NCBI RefSeq assembly: GCF_042665155.1
Contig: NZ_JBHTCG010000001.1
Span: forward strand, 564,464 to 628,463
DNA length: 64,000 nt
Source of the DNA: Sphaerisporangium rhizosphaerae
GTDB taxonomy: Bacteria; Actinomycetota; Actinomycetes; Streptosporangiales; Streptosporangiaceae
Direction of reading: 5' to 3'
Shown: one piece after another, positions 51,246 through 59,193 of the stretch
How positions within the stretch are numbered: position 1 is the first letter of the stretch
How the letters are laid out: every line of letters starts with the position of its first letter
Notes under the pieces: model-generated
Told to the model about the DNA's origin: nothing
Seen by the model: the letters and a program-made list of their open reading frames with translations, nothing else
Database searches by the model: none
Translations under genes and position numbers: made by a program

Positions 51246-52814
51246 CTAGGCGTTGGTGGGGAAGCCGAGGTTGACGCCGCCGTGGCTCGGGTCCAGCCAG
51301 CGGGAGGTGACGACCTTGCCGCGGGTGTAGAAGTGGACGCCCTCGGCGCCGTGGACGTGCGTGTCGCCGAACAGCGAGGCCTTCCAGCCGCCGAAGCTGT
51401 AGAACGCCATCGGCACCGGGATCGGCACGTTGATGCCGACCATGCCGACCTCCACCTCGTTCTGGAAGCGCCGCGCCGCGCCGCCGTCGTTGGTGAACAC
51501 CGCGGTGCCGTTGCCGTACTCGGTGCCGTTGATGATGCGCAGGCCCTCCTCGTAGGAGGGGACGCGGATCACCGACAGGACCGGGCCGAAGATCTCGTCG
51601 CGGTGCACGGCGGAACCGGGGGTGACGTGGTCGACCAGGGTCGGGCCGAGCCAGAACCCCGGCGTCCCGGCCGCCGTGGTGCCGCCCTTGACCGGCGTCT
51701 CCCTGCCGTCGACGACCAGCTTGGCCCCCTCCGCCAGCGCCGTGTCGAGGTAGGAGGCCACCTTGTCGCGGTGCGCGCCGGTGACCAGCGGGCCCATGTC
51801 GGCGTCGGGGTCGTCGCCGGCGCCGACGGTGAGCCGGCTCACCCGGTCGACGATCTTGGCGACCAGCTCGTCCCCGACCGGGTCCACGGCGAGCACCACG
51901 GAGATCGCCATGCAGCGCTCCCCCGCCGAGCCGAAGCCGGCGTTCACCGCCGCGTCGGCGACCAGGTCGAGATCGGCGTCGGGCAGCACGAGCATGTGGT
52001 TCTTCGCGCCGCCGAGCGCCTGCACCCGCTTGCCGTGCCGGGTGCCGGTCTCGTAGACGTACCGGGCGATCGGCGTGGACCCGACGAAGGAGACGGCGCG
52101 CACGTCGGGGTGCTCAAGCAGCCGGTCCACCGCCACCTTGTCGCCCTGGACGACGTTGAACACCCCGTCGGGCAGCCCGGCCCGCTTCCACAGGGACGCC
52201 ATCAGCAGCGACGCCGACGGGTCGCGCTCGGAGGGCTTGAGCACGAAGGTGTTGCCGCAGGCGATGGCGACCGGGTACATCCACATGGGCACCATCGCCG
52301 GGAAGTTGAACGGGGTGATCCCGGCGACGACGCCCAGCGGCTGCCTGATCGAGAAGGAGTCGACGTTCGTCGAGACGTTCTCCGAGAAGCCGCCCTTGAG
52401 CAGGTGCGGGATGCCGCACGCGAACTCCACGACCTCCAGGCCGCGGGCGACCTCGCCGAGCGCGTCGGAGCGCACCTTGCCGTGCTCGGCGCTGATCAGC
52501 GCGGCCAGGTCGCCGCGGTGGGCGTCCATCAGCTCCCGGAACCGGAACAGCACCTGCGCCCGCTTCATCAGCGAGGCGTCGCGCCAGGCGGGGAAGGCCG
52601 CCGCGGCCGCGGCCACCGCGGCGTCGACGTCCTGGACGGCCGCCAGGTCGACCAGGGCGCGCACCTCGCCGGTGGCCGGGTTGAACACCTCGCCCCGGCG
52701 TCCGGAGCCGCCGGGCGTCTCGGCGCCGCCGATCCAGTGCGCGACCCGCCTCACCGCGCCGTCCCGCCCGTCGCCCTCGTGGTCGAGCGGCCCGTGCGCC
52801 GGCCCGTGGTTCAC
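51246..52814 (-). CDS. mmsA: CoA-acylating (methyl)malonate-semialdehyde dehydrogenase
   Basis: A 522-residue ALDH of the MmsA type, which oxidises methylmalonate semialdehyde or malonate semialdehyde to propionyl- or acetyl-CoA. The nucleophile is Cys301 in GSAGERCMA, and the QALGGAKNH motif marks the CoA-dependent subgroup. GTG 52814 overlaps the aminotransferase stop (GTGA), so the two are coupled. About 20 residues precede the conserved start VRRVAHWIGG. With the aminotransferase it forms a route for beta-alanine or beta-aminoisobutyrate, as in pyrimidine or valine breakdown. Confidence 0.92.
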   Translation of the reverse strand: MNHGPAHGPLDHEGDGRDGAVRRVAHWIGGAETPGGSGRRGEVFNPATGEVRALVDLAAVQDVDAAVAAAAAAFPAWRDASLMKRAQVLFRFRELMDAHRGDLAALISAEHGKVRSDALGEVARGLEVVEFACGIPHLLKGGFSENVSTNVDSFSIRQPLGVVAGITPFNFPAMVPMWMYPVAIACGNTFVLKPSERDPSASLLMASLWKRAGLPDGVFNVVQGDKVAVDRLLEHPDVRAVSFVGSTPIARYVYETGTRHGKRVQALGGAKNHMLVLPDADLDLVADAAVNAGFGSAGERCMAISVVLAVDPVGDELVAKIVDRVSRLTVGAGDDPDADMGPLVTGAHRDKVASYLDTALAEGAKLVVDGRETPVKGGTTAAGTPGFWLGPTLVDHVTPGSAVHRDEIFGPVLSVIRVPSYEEGLRIINGTEYGNGTAVFTNDGGAARRFQNEVEVGMVGINVPIPVPMAFYSFGGWKASLFGDTHVHGAEGVHFYTRGKVVTSRWLDPSHGGVNLGFPTNA

Positions 52815-54136
52815 TTGCCCGTCTCCTCGTTGATCGTCTCCAGCGCGGCGAGGATGATGCCCAGCCCCTCGCGCGCCTCTTCCTCGCTCAGGGTCAGCGG
52901 CGGCGCCATGCGCAGCACGTTGCCGTACAGACCGCCCTTGCCGGCCAGGAGGCCGAGCTTCTTGGTCTCCTCCATGAACCGCGCGGCCAGCGCGGGCGAC
53001 GGCGCCCCGCTGCCCGGGTCGACCAGCTCCACCGCGAACATCAGGCCCTTGCCGCGGATGTCGCCGACGATCGGCAGCCGGTCCTTGGCCGCGCGCAGCC
53101 CGTCGATGAGGATGGCGCCGGTGGTGGCGGCGCGGGTCTGCAGGTCGTGGTCCAGGACGTAGTCCAGGGTCGCGTTCGCCGCGGCCATCGAGACCGGGTT
53201 GCCGCCGAAGGTGGCAAGGCCGATGGCGTGCGGCCCGTCCATCAGGTCGCCGCGCGCGACGACGCCGCCGACCGCGAAGCCGTTGCCGAGCCCCTTGGCG
53301 AAGGTCATCATGTCGGGGGTCACGCCGTGGTTCTGGATGCCGAAGAAGGCCGAGCCGGTGCGGCCCCACCCGGTCTGCACCTCGTCGGAGATGAACAGGA
53401 TGCCTTCCTCGTCCAGCACCTCCTTGTACGCCCGGAACAGCCCGTCGGGCGCCATGGTGAAACCGCCGACGCCCTGGATCGGCTCGGCGATCAGCGCGGC
53501 CACGTCGTTGGACACCGCGGTGGCGAGCACGTGCCGCAGGTCGTCCACGCAGGCGGCGATGTAGTCGGCGTCCGACAGGCCGCGGAACTGGGTCAGGTGG
53601 CGGTCGGCGCCGTGCAGGAAGTGCACGTTCAGCGGCGACAGCGAGTTGTTCTTCCAGCCGCGGTTGCTGGTGACGGCCAGGGCGCCGAAGCTGCGGCCGT
53701 GGTAGCTCTGCCGCATGGCGAGTACCTGGTCGGACCCGCGGGCGTAGGTGGCCAGCAGCAGAGCCGTCTCGTTGGCCTCGGTGCCGGAGTTGGTGAAGAA
53801 GACCTTGGCGTTCTCGATGCCCGACAGCCTGGCGATCTTCTCGGCCAGCTCGACCTGGGCGCGCAGGAGGTAGACCGTGCTGGTGTGAACGACCCCGGTG
53901 GCGAGCTGGCGCTCGACGGCGTCACGGACCTCCGGGACGTCGTAACCGATCATGTTGGTCAGGATGCCGGCGAAGAAGTCGAGGTAGGTGTGGCCTTCGG
54001 CGTCGACGACGCGGTTGCCCTTACCTCGCACGATCTCGATGGGCTCGTCGTAGTAGAGGGACAACCAGTTGGGCATGACCGCACGATGGCGCGGAAGCAG
54101 GTCGGACATAGACCGATTATGTCCACTCGTTGCCAT
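52811..54136 (-). CDS. Class-III aminotransferase (beta-alanine/beta-aminoisobutyrate/GABA type)
   Basis: A 441-residue PLP aminotransferase. Asp251 in ISDEVQTGWGRTG and the PLP lysine Lys281 in FAKGLGNG are visible, with NSGTEANETALL binding cofactor phosphate. ATG 54136 follows a strong GGAGGTGGGAG; ATG 54109 is an alternative. It is the first gene of an operon with mmsA, which indicates a semialdehyde product of malonate or methylmalonate type. GACAT/ATGTC inverted repeats at its start and promoter resemble that upstream of gabT. Confidence 0.88.
   Translation of the reverse strand: MATSGHNRSMSDLLPRHRAVMPNWLSLYYDEPIEIVRGKGNRVVDAEGHTYLDFFAGILTNMIGYDVPEVRDAVERQLATGVVHTSTVYLLRAQVELAEKIARLSGIENAKVFFTNSGTEANETALLLATYARGSDQVLAMRQSYHGRSFGALAVTSNRGWKNNSLSPLNVHFLHGADRHLTQFRGLSDADYIAACVDDLRHVLATAVSNDVAALIAEPIQGVGGFTMAPDGLFRAYKEVLDEEGILFISDEVQTGWGRTGSAFFGIQNHGVTPDMMTFAKGLGNGFAVGGVVARGDLMDGPHAIGLATFGGNPVSMAAANATLDYVLDHDLQTRAATTGAILIDGLRAAKDRLPIVGDIRGKGLMFAVELVDPGSGAPSPALAARFMEETKKLGLLAGKGGLYGNVLRMAPPLTLSEEEAREGLGIILAALETINEETGK
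54104..54124. promoter_or_regulatory. Inverted repeat GGACAT-N9-ATGTCC at the aminotransferase 5' end
   Basis: Perfect 6-bp arms. If translation starts at 54136 the site lies in codons 5-11; if it starts at 54109 it overlaps the start codon. It shares half-sites with the gabT upstream site. Confidence 0.5.
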
Positions 54137-54226
54137 CGCTCCCACCTCCAAGGTGTCGGCGTACCCCGAAATCACCTTACATGCTGGCAGTGCCAGGCTA
54201 AAATGTCGTGCGGTCCAGTAGATAGT

Positions 54227-54238
54227 ATGTCAGGACAT
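54227..54238. promoter_or_regulatory. Inverted repeat ATGTC-AG-GACAT in aminotransferase promoter
   Basis: Perfect 5-bp arms with a 2-bp spacer. On the minus strand it abuts a TACTAT (54222-54227) that is a fair -10 box, so it would lie in the promoter spacer. Another ATGTC half-site is at 54203-54207. Confidence 0.5.
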
Positions 54239-54346
54239 CACCTCACAGCCTGCTCCGAGCGGAGTCCTCATGGCTCCTCGGCGGCGCACGCCCGTCGGGG
54301 CCTCCTTCGCGCGAAAGCCCCTCGCGCCGACGCTCCGGCGCTGATC

Positions 54347-54376
54347 GCCGGCACCGTCGTGGCCGGCACCGTCGTG
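54347..54376. repeat. 15-bp perfect tandem duplication
   Basis: GCCGGCACCGTCGTG occurs at 54347-54361 and again at 54362-54376, with a degenerate third copy following. It lies 46 bp from the stop codon of the MFS gene. Confidence 0.7.
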
Positions 54377-54422
54377 GTCGGCGCGAGGGGCGCGGTCGTA
54401 CCGAGCGCGCGGGCGGGCGCGC

Positions 54423-55946
54423 TCAGGCGACCTTTTCCGGCTCGGGCTGGGGCGCGGACGCCGGCCGCCCGGGACGCAGGACGGAGAAGGCCAGTACGGC
54501 CGCGGCCAGAGTGAAGGCGACGCCGACCCACGAGCCGAACGACATCGCGGACACGAACGCCTCCCTGGCGGTCCTGGCCAGCCCCGGATCGCCCATCTGC
54601 AGCGCCGCGCCGATGGAGTCGCGGGCCGCCGCCGGCGCGCCGTCCGGCATGCTCGCGGTGTAGACGCCGGCCAGCACGCTGCCGAGAACGGCCACGCTGA
54701 GCGCCATGCCGACCTGTTGAACGGTGTCGTTCAGCGCCGAGCCGACGCCCGCGTGCTCGGGCGGCACCGCCCCCATCAACGTCGCGTACGCGGCCGGCCC
54801 GGCGAGACCGCCGCCGACGCCCATGACGAGCAGACCGGCGATCAGCTTGCCGTACCCGTCGGCCGGGCCGATCGTCCCGAGCACGGCGAACCCGCCCGCC
54901 ATCACGAGCATGCCGCCGGCGATCAGCACGCGGTTGCTCACCCGCTGCCCGAGCCCGGCGCCCACCCCGTTGAAGACCGCCGCCGCCACCGCGTACGGCA
55001 GCAGCGCGAGCCCCGCCTTCATCGGCCCGTAGGCGAGGACGAACTGCAGGTACTGGGTGAGCATGAGCAGCAGCGCGCCGGTGCCGAACGACATCAGCAC
55101 GATCGAGAACGACGACCCGCCGAAGTCACGGTCGCGGAACAGCGCCAGCGGCAGCATGGGATGCTCCGACCTGCGCTCCCAGAGCACGAACGCCCCGAGC
55201 GCCACGACCGCGACGGCCATCGCGGCCACCGACCCGCCCGAGCTCCAGCCGTCGCGGGGCGCCGCGATGACCACGTACACCAGCGCGGTCATGCCGGCCG
55301 TCGACAGCAGCGCGCCGAGCGGGTCGACGGGGCGGGCCGGGCCCCGGGACTCGGGCATCAGCAGCACCGCGGCGACGATCGCGACGACGGCGATGGGCAC
55401 GTTCAGCAGGAACACCGAGCCCCACCAGTAGTGCTCCAGCAGGAAGCCGCCGAGCGTCGGACCGGCGATCACCCCCACCATGGCGACGGCGCTCCACGCG
55501 GCGAACGCCTTGCGGCGCTCGGACTCGTCGAAGACCGTGATCAGGATCGACAGCGTGCTCGGCATCAGGAACGACCCGCCCACGCCCATGAGCGCGCGGG
55601 CGCCGATGAGCTGCCACGGCTCCTGCGCGATCGTCGCGACCAGCGAGGCGGCTCCGAACGCGGCCAGGCCGATGATCAGGAATCGGCGCCGCCCGTAGCG
55701 GTCGGACAGGCTGCCGGCGGTCAGCAGCAGGCCGGCGAAGACCAGCACGTAGGCGTCGATGATCCACTGCACGTCGGACGGAGTGGCGCCGAGGTCGCGG
55801 ATCAGCGAGGGGATGGCCAGGTTGAGCACCGTGTTGTCGACCACGAGCACCAGCAGGCTCACGCACAGCACGCCGAGGATCCACCAGCGGCGCGGGTGCT
55901 TGGCCGGGGTCGGACCGGCCTCGTCTCGTACATCGTTCGAGTTCAC
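54423..55946 (-). CDS. MFS exporter, DHA2 (EmrB/QacA, 14-TM) type
   Basis: About 507 residues with some 14 hydrophobic segments. The DHA2 signature region DNTVLNLAIPSLIRDLGA, the loop motif GSLSDRYGRRR and GARALMGVGGSFLMP are present. It is a proton-driven multidrug or metabolite exporter. GTG 55946 or GTG 55952 is the start; the longer frame runs through the operators into tetR. It is divergent from the TetR gene with two operator copies between them, so expression is probably ligand induced. Confidence 0.88.
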   Translation of the reverse strand: MNSNDVRDEAGPTPAKHPRRWWILGVLCVSLLVLVVDNTVLNLAIPSLIRDLGATPSDVQWIIDAYVLVFAGLLLTAGSLSDRYGRRRFLIIGLAAFGAASLVATIAQEPWQLIGARALMGVGGSFLMPSTLSILITVFDESERRKAFAAWSAVAMVGVIAGPTLGGFLLEHYWWGSVFLLNVPIAVVAIVAAVLLMPESRGPARPVDPLGALLSTAGMTALVYVVIAAPRDGWSSGGSVAAMAVAVVALGAFVLWERRSEHPMLPLALFRDRDFGGSSFSIVLMSFGTGALLLMLTQYLQFVLAYGPMKAGLALLPYAVAAAVFNGVGAGLGQRVSNRVLIAGGMLVMAGGFAVLGTIGPADGYGKLIAGLLVMGVGGGLAGPAAYATLMGAVPPEHAGVGSALNDTVQQVGMALSVAVLGSVLAGVYTASMPDGAPAAARDSIGAALQMGDPGLARTAREAFVSAMSFGSWVGVAFTLAAAVLAFSVLRPGRPASAPQPEPEKVA

Positions 55947-55961
55947 TCGCACAGCGTACGA
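55947..55961. promoter_or_regulatory. TetR operator copy 1 (TCGCACAGCGTACGA)
   Basis: A 15-bp palindrome with one mismatch, matching the second copy 21 bp away. It abuts or overlaps the MFS start codon. Confidence 0.65.
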
Positions 55962-55967
55962 TGAGCC

Positions 55968-55982
55968 TCGCACGGTGTGCGA
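55968..55982. promoter_or_regulatory. TetR operator copy 2 (TCGCACGGTGTGCGA)
   Basis: A perfect 6+3+6 palindrome. Its centre is 21 bp, about two helical turns, from copy 1, so two repressor dimers could bind the same face of the DNA. Confidence 0.7.
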
Positions 55983-56019
55983 CAGATTTATCCTGGAGCG
56001 AACGAAGGAGCCCGCGCAC

Positions 56020-56754
56020 GTGCCGCCAAAGCAACGCTTCACCTCGGTCTGGTCACGCCAGAGCGCGCCCAAGGCCACGCCCGTCCGCGAACAACCCGCG
56101 CTGAGCCGCGACCACATCGTCAAGGCCGCCGTCGAACTGCTCGACGCCGAGGGCCTCGACGCCCTCAGCATGCGCAGGCTCGGCTCACGCCTCGGCTCGG
56201 GAGCGACCAGCATCTACTGGCACGTCTCCAACAAGGACCAACTGCTGGAGCTGGCGCTCGACGAGGTCTACTCCGAGGTGCGGCTGCCCGACCCGGACGT
56301 CACGGGCTGGCACGACACCGCCGCGGCGTTCGCCTACGGGATGCGCGAGGCGGTGCTCGGGCACCCGTGGTCGGTCACGCTCATCGGCTCCATGCCGAGC
56401 ATCGGGCCCAACGCGCTCAAGGCGATCTCCGCGCTCTCCACCGCCATGCAGCTCGGCGGCTTCGCCGGCGTGACCCTCGAGTTCGCCGTCAGCTCGATCG
56501 TCTCCTACACCCTGGGCGCCACCACACCCGAGGCCAGCTGGATCAACACCGTGGGCCGCAGCGGCGCCGACCAGTCCGAATGGGTGGCCGACATGAGCGC
56601 CCAGCTCCACATCGCCGGCGCCGAGCATCCAGAGCTGATCGCCCGCTACGACAGCCTCCACGACCTCGACGTCACCCAGATGCGCCGCCTCAGCTTCGAC
56701 TACGGCCTGTCCGCCCTCCTGGACGGCCTGGCGCTCCGCCTCCACCAGACCTGA
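56020..56754 (+). CDS. TetR-family repressor with tetracycline-repressor-like C-terminal domain
   Basis: About 244 residues. The helix-turn-helix (about 30-75) reads LSMRRLGSRLGSGATSIYWHV, the form seen in TetR-class proteins with the TetR_C_1 domain; the rest is all helical. GTG 56020 follows AAGGAG at nine bases. It is divergent from the MFS exporter and separated from it by the twin operators, so it is the likely repressor of the exporter and itself. A 26-bp repeat starts at its stop codon. Confidence 0.88.
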   Translation: MPPKQRFTSVWSRQSAPKATPVREQPALSRDHIVKAAVELLDAEGLDALSMRRLGSRLGSGATSIYWHVSNKDQLLELALDEVYSEVRLPDPDVTGWHDTAAAFAYGMREAVLGHPWSVTLIGSMPSIGPNALKAISALSTAMQLGGFAGVTLEFAVSSIVSYTLGATTPEASWINTVGRSGADQSEWVADMSAQLHIAGAEHPELIARYDSLHDLDVTQMRRLSFDYGLSALLDGLALRLHQT

Positions 56755-56822
56755 CCGAGCACGGGCGCAGGGCGGACAGACCGAGGACGGGCGCAGGGCG
56801 GACAGCGAGAGCGGGGCGGACA
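56753..56822. repeat. 26-bp tandem repeat beginning at a stop codon
   Basis: Units 56753-56778 and 56779-56804 differ by one base; a shortened 18-bp third unit is at 56805-56822. The first unit overlaps the TGA of the tetR gene. Confidence 0.8.
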
Positions 56823-56951
56823 GTGGGAGCGGACCTGGCGGCGAGGGCCGGCCCACGCGGGACGGCCGGCGAGAACGGCCGTATAACGGGCGGTCACTAT
56901 GCCACATAGGGGACGGTCGCTGGTACACCGTGATCAGCTAGGCTCGGAAAT

Positions 56952-58565
56952 ATGCTACCGACCTTGGCCGACGTCCTCGCGCTGGACGCCGTGCGCCGAG
57001 GCAACCCCCGCGTGGTCGCGGGGGCCGACCGGCTGGACACGCGCGTGCGCTGGGTGCACGTCGGAGAGGTCAGCGACATCGCCCACCTGCTGCGCGGCGG
57101 CGAGCTCATCCTCACCACCGGCGTCGCCCTGCCCGACGAACCGGACAAGCTCGCCGACTACATCGCCGACCTGGCGAGCGTGGGCACCTCCGGCCTGATC
57201 GTCGAGCTCGGCCGCAGGTTCATCCACGAGTTGCCCTCCGCCGTCGTGGACGCCGCGGAGACCCACGGCCTGCCGCTGGTCACCCTCGCGCGCGAGACAC
57301 CGTTCGTGCAGATCACCGAGTCGGTGCACGCCCGCATCATCGACATCCAGTTGGAGGAGCTGCGCGCCTCCGAGCAGCTGCACGAGGTGTTCACCGAGCT
57401 GTCGGTCGAGGGCGCCTCGCCCGCCGAGGTGCTGACCCAGGTCGCGAGGCTCTCGGCCCGGCCCGCGTTGCTGGAGAACCTCGCCCACCAGGTGCTCGCC
57501 TGCGAGTCCGCCGGGCGCGACACCGGCATCCTGCTCGCCAACTGGGAGGCCCGGTCGCGCGCCGTCGTCCTCGGCGAGCGCACGGCCTACGACCCCTCCT
57601 CCGGCTGGCTGGTCACCATGGTCGGCGCGCGCGGCCACGACTGGGGGCGGCTCATCCTGCTCTGCGACTCGCCGCCGAGCCCGCGCGACATCGTCCTCGC
57701 CGAGCGCGCCGCCACCACGCTCGCCCTGGGCCGGCTGCTGGAGCGGCACCAGGAGAGCCTCGAACGCCAGGCCCACGGCACGATCATCGCCGGCATCCTG
57801 ACCCACGCGTACGCCGACCCGGAGGAGGTCGCCGCCCGCGCCCGCGCGGTCGGCGTCCCGCTGACCGGACGCAAGCTCATCGGTCTGGTGCTCCGCCTCG
57901 CGGAACCGCCGGCCGAGACGGTGCTCAACCTGCAGGCCAAGCTGAGCGAGCTGGCCGAGGCCGCCGCGGCCGCATGCCGGGACGCCAGGCTGCCCGCCCT
58001 GGTGGGCGCGCTCGACCAGCACCGCATCGGCGTCCTGCTGCCCCTTCCGCCGCGCACCCTGGCCGAAGGCGCGCTCACCGCCCTCGCCGAACGGCTCCGC
58101 ACGACCTTCACCACGCCGTTCGTCCTGGCGGCCGGCTCGGTGGTCGAGTCGATCAAAGAGGCGCGGCGCAGCTTCCTGGAAGCCGAGCAGGTCGCCGAGG
58201 CCGCCGCGCGCCAGCCCGACCGCCGCCCGTTCTACCGGCTGCCCGACCTGCGCCTGCGCGGCCTGCTGCACCTGCTGCGCGACGACGCGCGCCTGCAGAC
58301 CTTCGCCGAACGCGAGCTCGGCCCGCTGCTCGCCCACGACGCCCATCGCGGCGGCGACCTGACCGGCATCCTGCGCGTCTACCTGGACTCCGGGCGCAAC
58401 AAGGCGGTCGCGGCACAGCGTGCCCACCTGTCCAGGCCCGCGTTCTACGACCGGCTGCGCCGCCTGGAGCGCGTCCTGGACACCAACCTGGACGACGTCG
58501 ACTCCTGCCTGTCCTTGCACGTCGCCCTGCTGGCACTGGAGTCGTTCCGCAGAGAGACCCGCTGA
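56952..58565 (+). CDS. PucR-family transcriptional regulator
   Basis: A 537-residue regulator: N-terminal PucR domain (about 5-125, with GELILTTGVALP), a central GGDEF-like CdaR domain (about 290-405), and a C-terminal HTH_30 (about 470-525, LDSGRNKAVAAQRAHLSRPAFYDRL in part). It is only distantly similar to the PucR at 44.7-46.2 kb. Its neighbours are an exporter pair and unrelated genes; a role in the nearby aminotransferase-mmsA operon is a guess. Start ATG 56952. Confidence 0.87.
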   Translation: MLPTLADVLALDAVRRGNPRVVAGADRLDTRVRWVHVGEVSDIAHLLRGGELILTTGVALPDEPDKLADYIADLASVGTSGLIVELGRRFIHELPSAVVDAAETHGLPLVTLARETPFVQITESVHARIIDIQLEELRASEQLHEVFTELSVEGASPAEVLTQVARLSARPALLENLAHQVLACESAGRDTGILLANWEARSRAVVLGERTAYDPSSGWLVTMVGARGHDWGRLILLCDSPPSPRDIVLAERAATTLALGRLLERHQESLERQAHGTIIAGILTHAYADPEEVAARARAVGVPLTGRKLIGLVLRLAEPPAETVLNLQAKLSELAEAAAAACRDARLPALVGALDQHRIGVLLPLPPRTLAEGALTALAERLRTTFTTPFVLAAGSVVESIKEARRSFLEAEQVAEAAARQPDRRPFYRLPDLRLRGLLHLLRDDARLQTFAERELGPLLAHDAHRGGDLTGILRVYLDSGRNKAVAAQRAHLSRPAFYDRLRRLERVLDTNLDDVDSCLSLHVALLALESFRRETR

Positions 58566-58669
58566 TCGCACCGCGAGGGACGCGCTGACGGGCGCGCACG
58601 AATCGTTCGGCGGAAGACGCGCTGACGACCGCCGCGGCGGATGGCGACCCGCTGTCGTCCGCGACGGGT

Positions 58670-58724
58670 CTCGGATGGTGATAGGTCCTGGGTGGTGAAC
58701 AGGTCCCAAGTGGTGACGGGCGTC
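58670..58724. repeat. 18-bp tandem repeat at the end of a small gene
   Basis: Units 58670-58687 and 58688-58705, and a 19-bp unit 58706-58724, share the pattern GGTGGTGANNGGTC. The array borders the stop codon of the 51-residue membrane protein. Confidence 0.65.
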
Positions 58725-58878
58725 AGGAGTCGGGGACGGTGTCCCGCCGTGCGGCGTGGGCCGCGTCGTCGGCGCAGACGTAGGCGTCCCACCGGCGCGG
58801 CCGAGCCATGATCACTCCAAGGATGAAACCAAGGCTCATGCTCGCCAGGATTATCACGAAAACTACGTTGAGCCCCAT
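58723..58878 (-). CDS. 51-residue single-span membrane protein
   Basis: A short protein with one helix (about 4-25, VVFVIILASMSLGFILGVIMA) and a polar C-terminal tail containing one cysteine. ATG 58878 has GAGAGG upstream. It is isolated between PucR and the phosphodiester glycosidase, which points the other way. Probably real because the helix is well formed and the start region plausible; function unknown. Confidence 0.6.
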   Translation of the reverse strand: MGLNVVFVIILASMSLGFILGVIMARPRRWDAYVCADDAAHAARRDTVPDS

Positions 58879-59193
58879 AACGGGTGCCTCTCGAGGATGG
58901 TGTGCCGCCGGCTCGTGATCGCGGCCTGACGAACCGTAACCCCGGAACACGGGCGCCGGCAGCCGATCGCCGCCGGTTGACCCGTAATGACCAGGGCGTT
59001 GACCCGATTTGCGTAGCCCCTTACGGACACTCTCCCCCACCACCGGAAGAAGGCGGCCCGCGGGATCCCTGCCCACGCCCCCGGCCGGGCCTCTGGTCAC
59101 ATTCTCGTAGACGTTGGCGTGTTCACCCGGCCTTGACCTTCCGCGGACAAGACGATGGTCATCGAGGAATCGGATCACCCACGGGAGCCCTTG
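58879..59193. other. 315-bp divergent intergenic region
   Basis: No gene. A promoter candidate is at 58999-59027 and leaves a 5' untranslated region of about 160 nt before 59194. I looked for a ydaO-type riboswitch signature in it and saw none. Confidence 0.45.
58999..59027 (+). promoter_or_regulatory. Candidate promoter TTGACC-N17-TACGGA
   Basis: -35 TTGACC (58999-59004) and -10 TACGGA (59022-59027), spaced 17 bp, reading toward the phosphodiester-glycosidase-like gene. Confidence 0.45.

Noticed and set aside
58879..59193. c-di-AMP (ydaO) riboswitch before the phosphodiester glycosidase
   Set aside because: The conserved GGGGAACC-type signature was not found in the leader.
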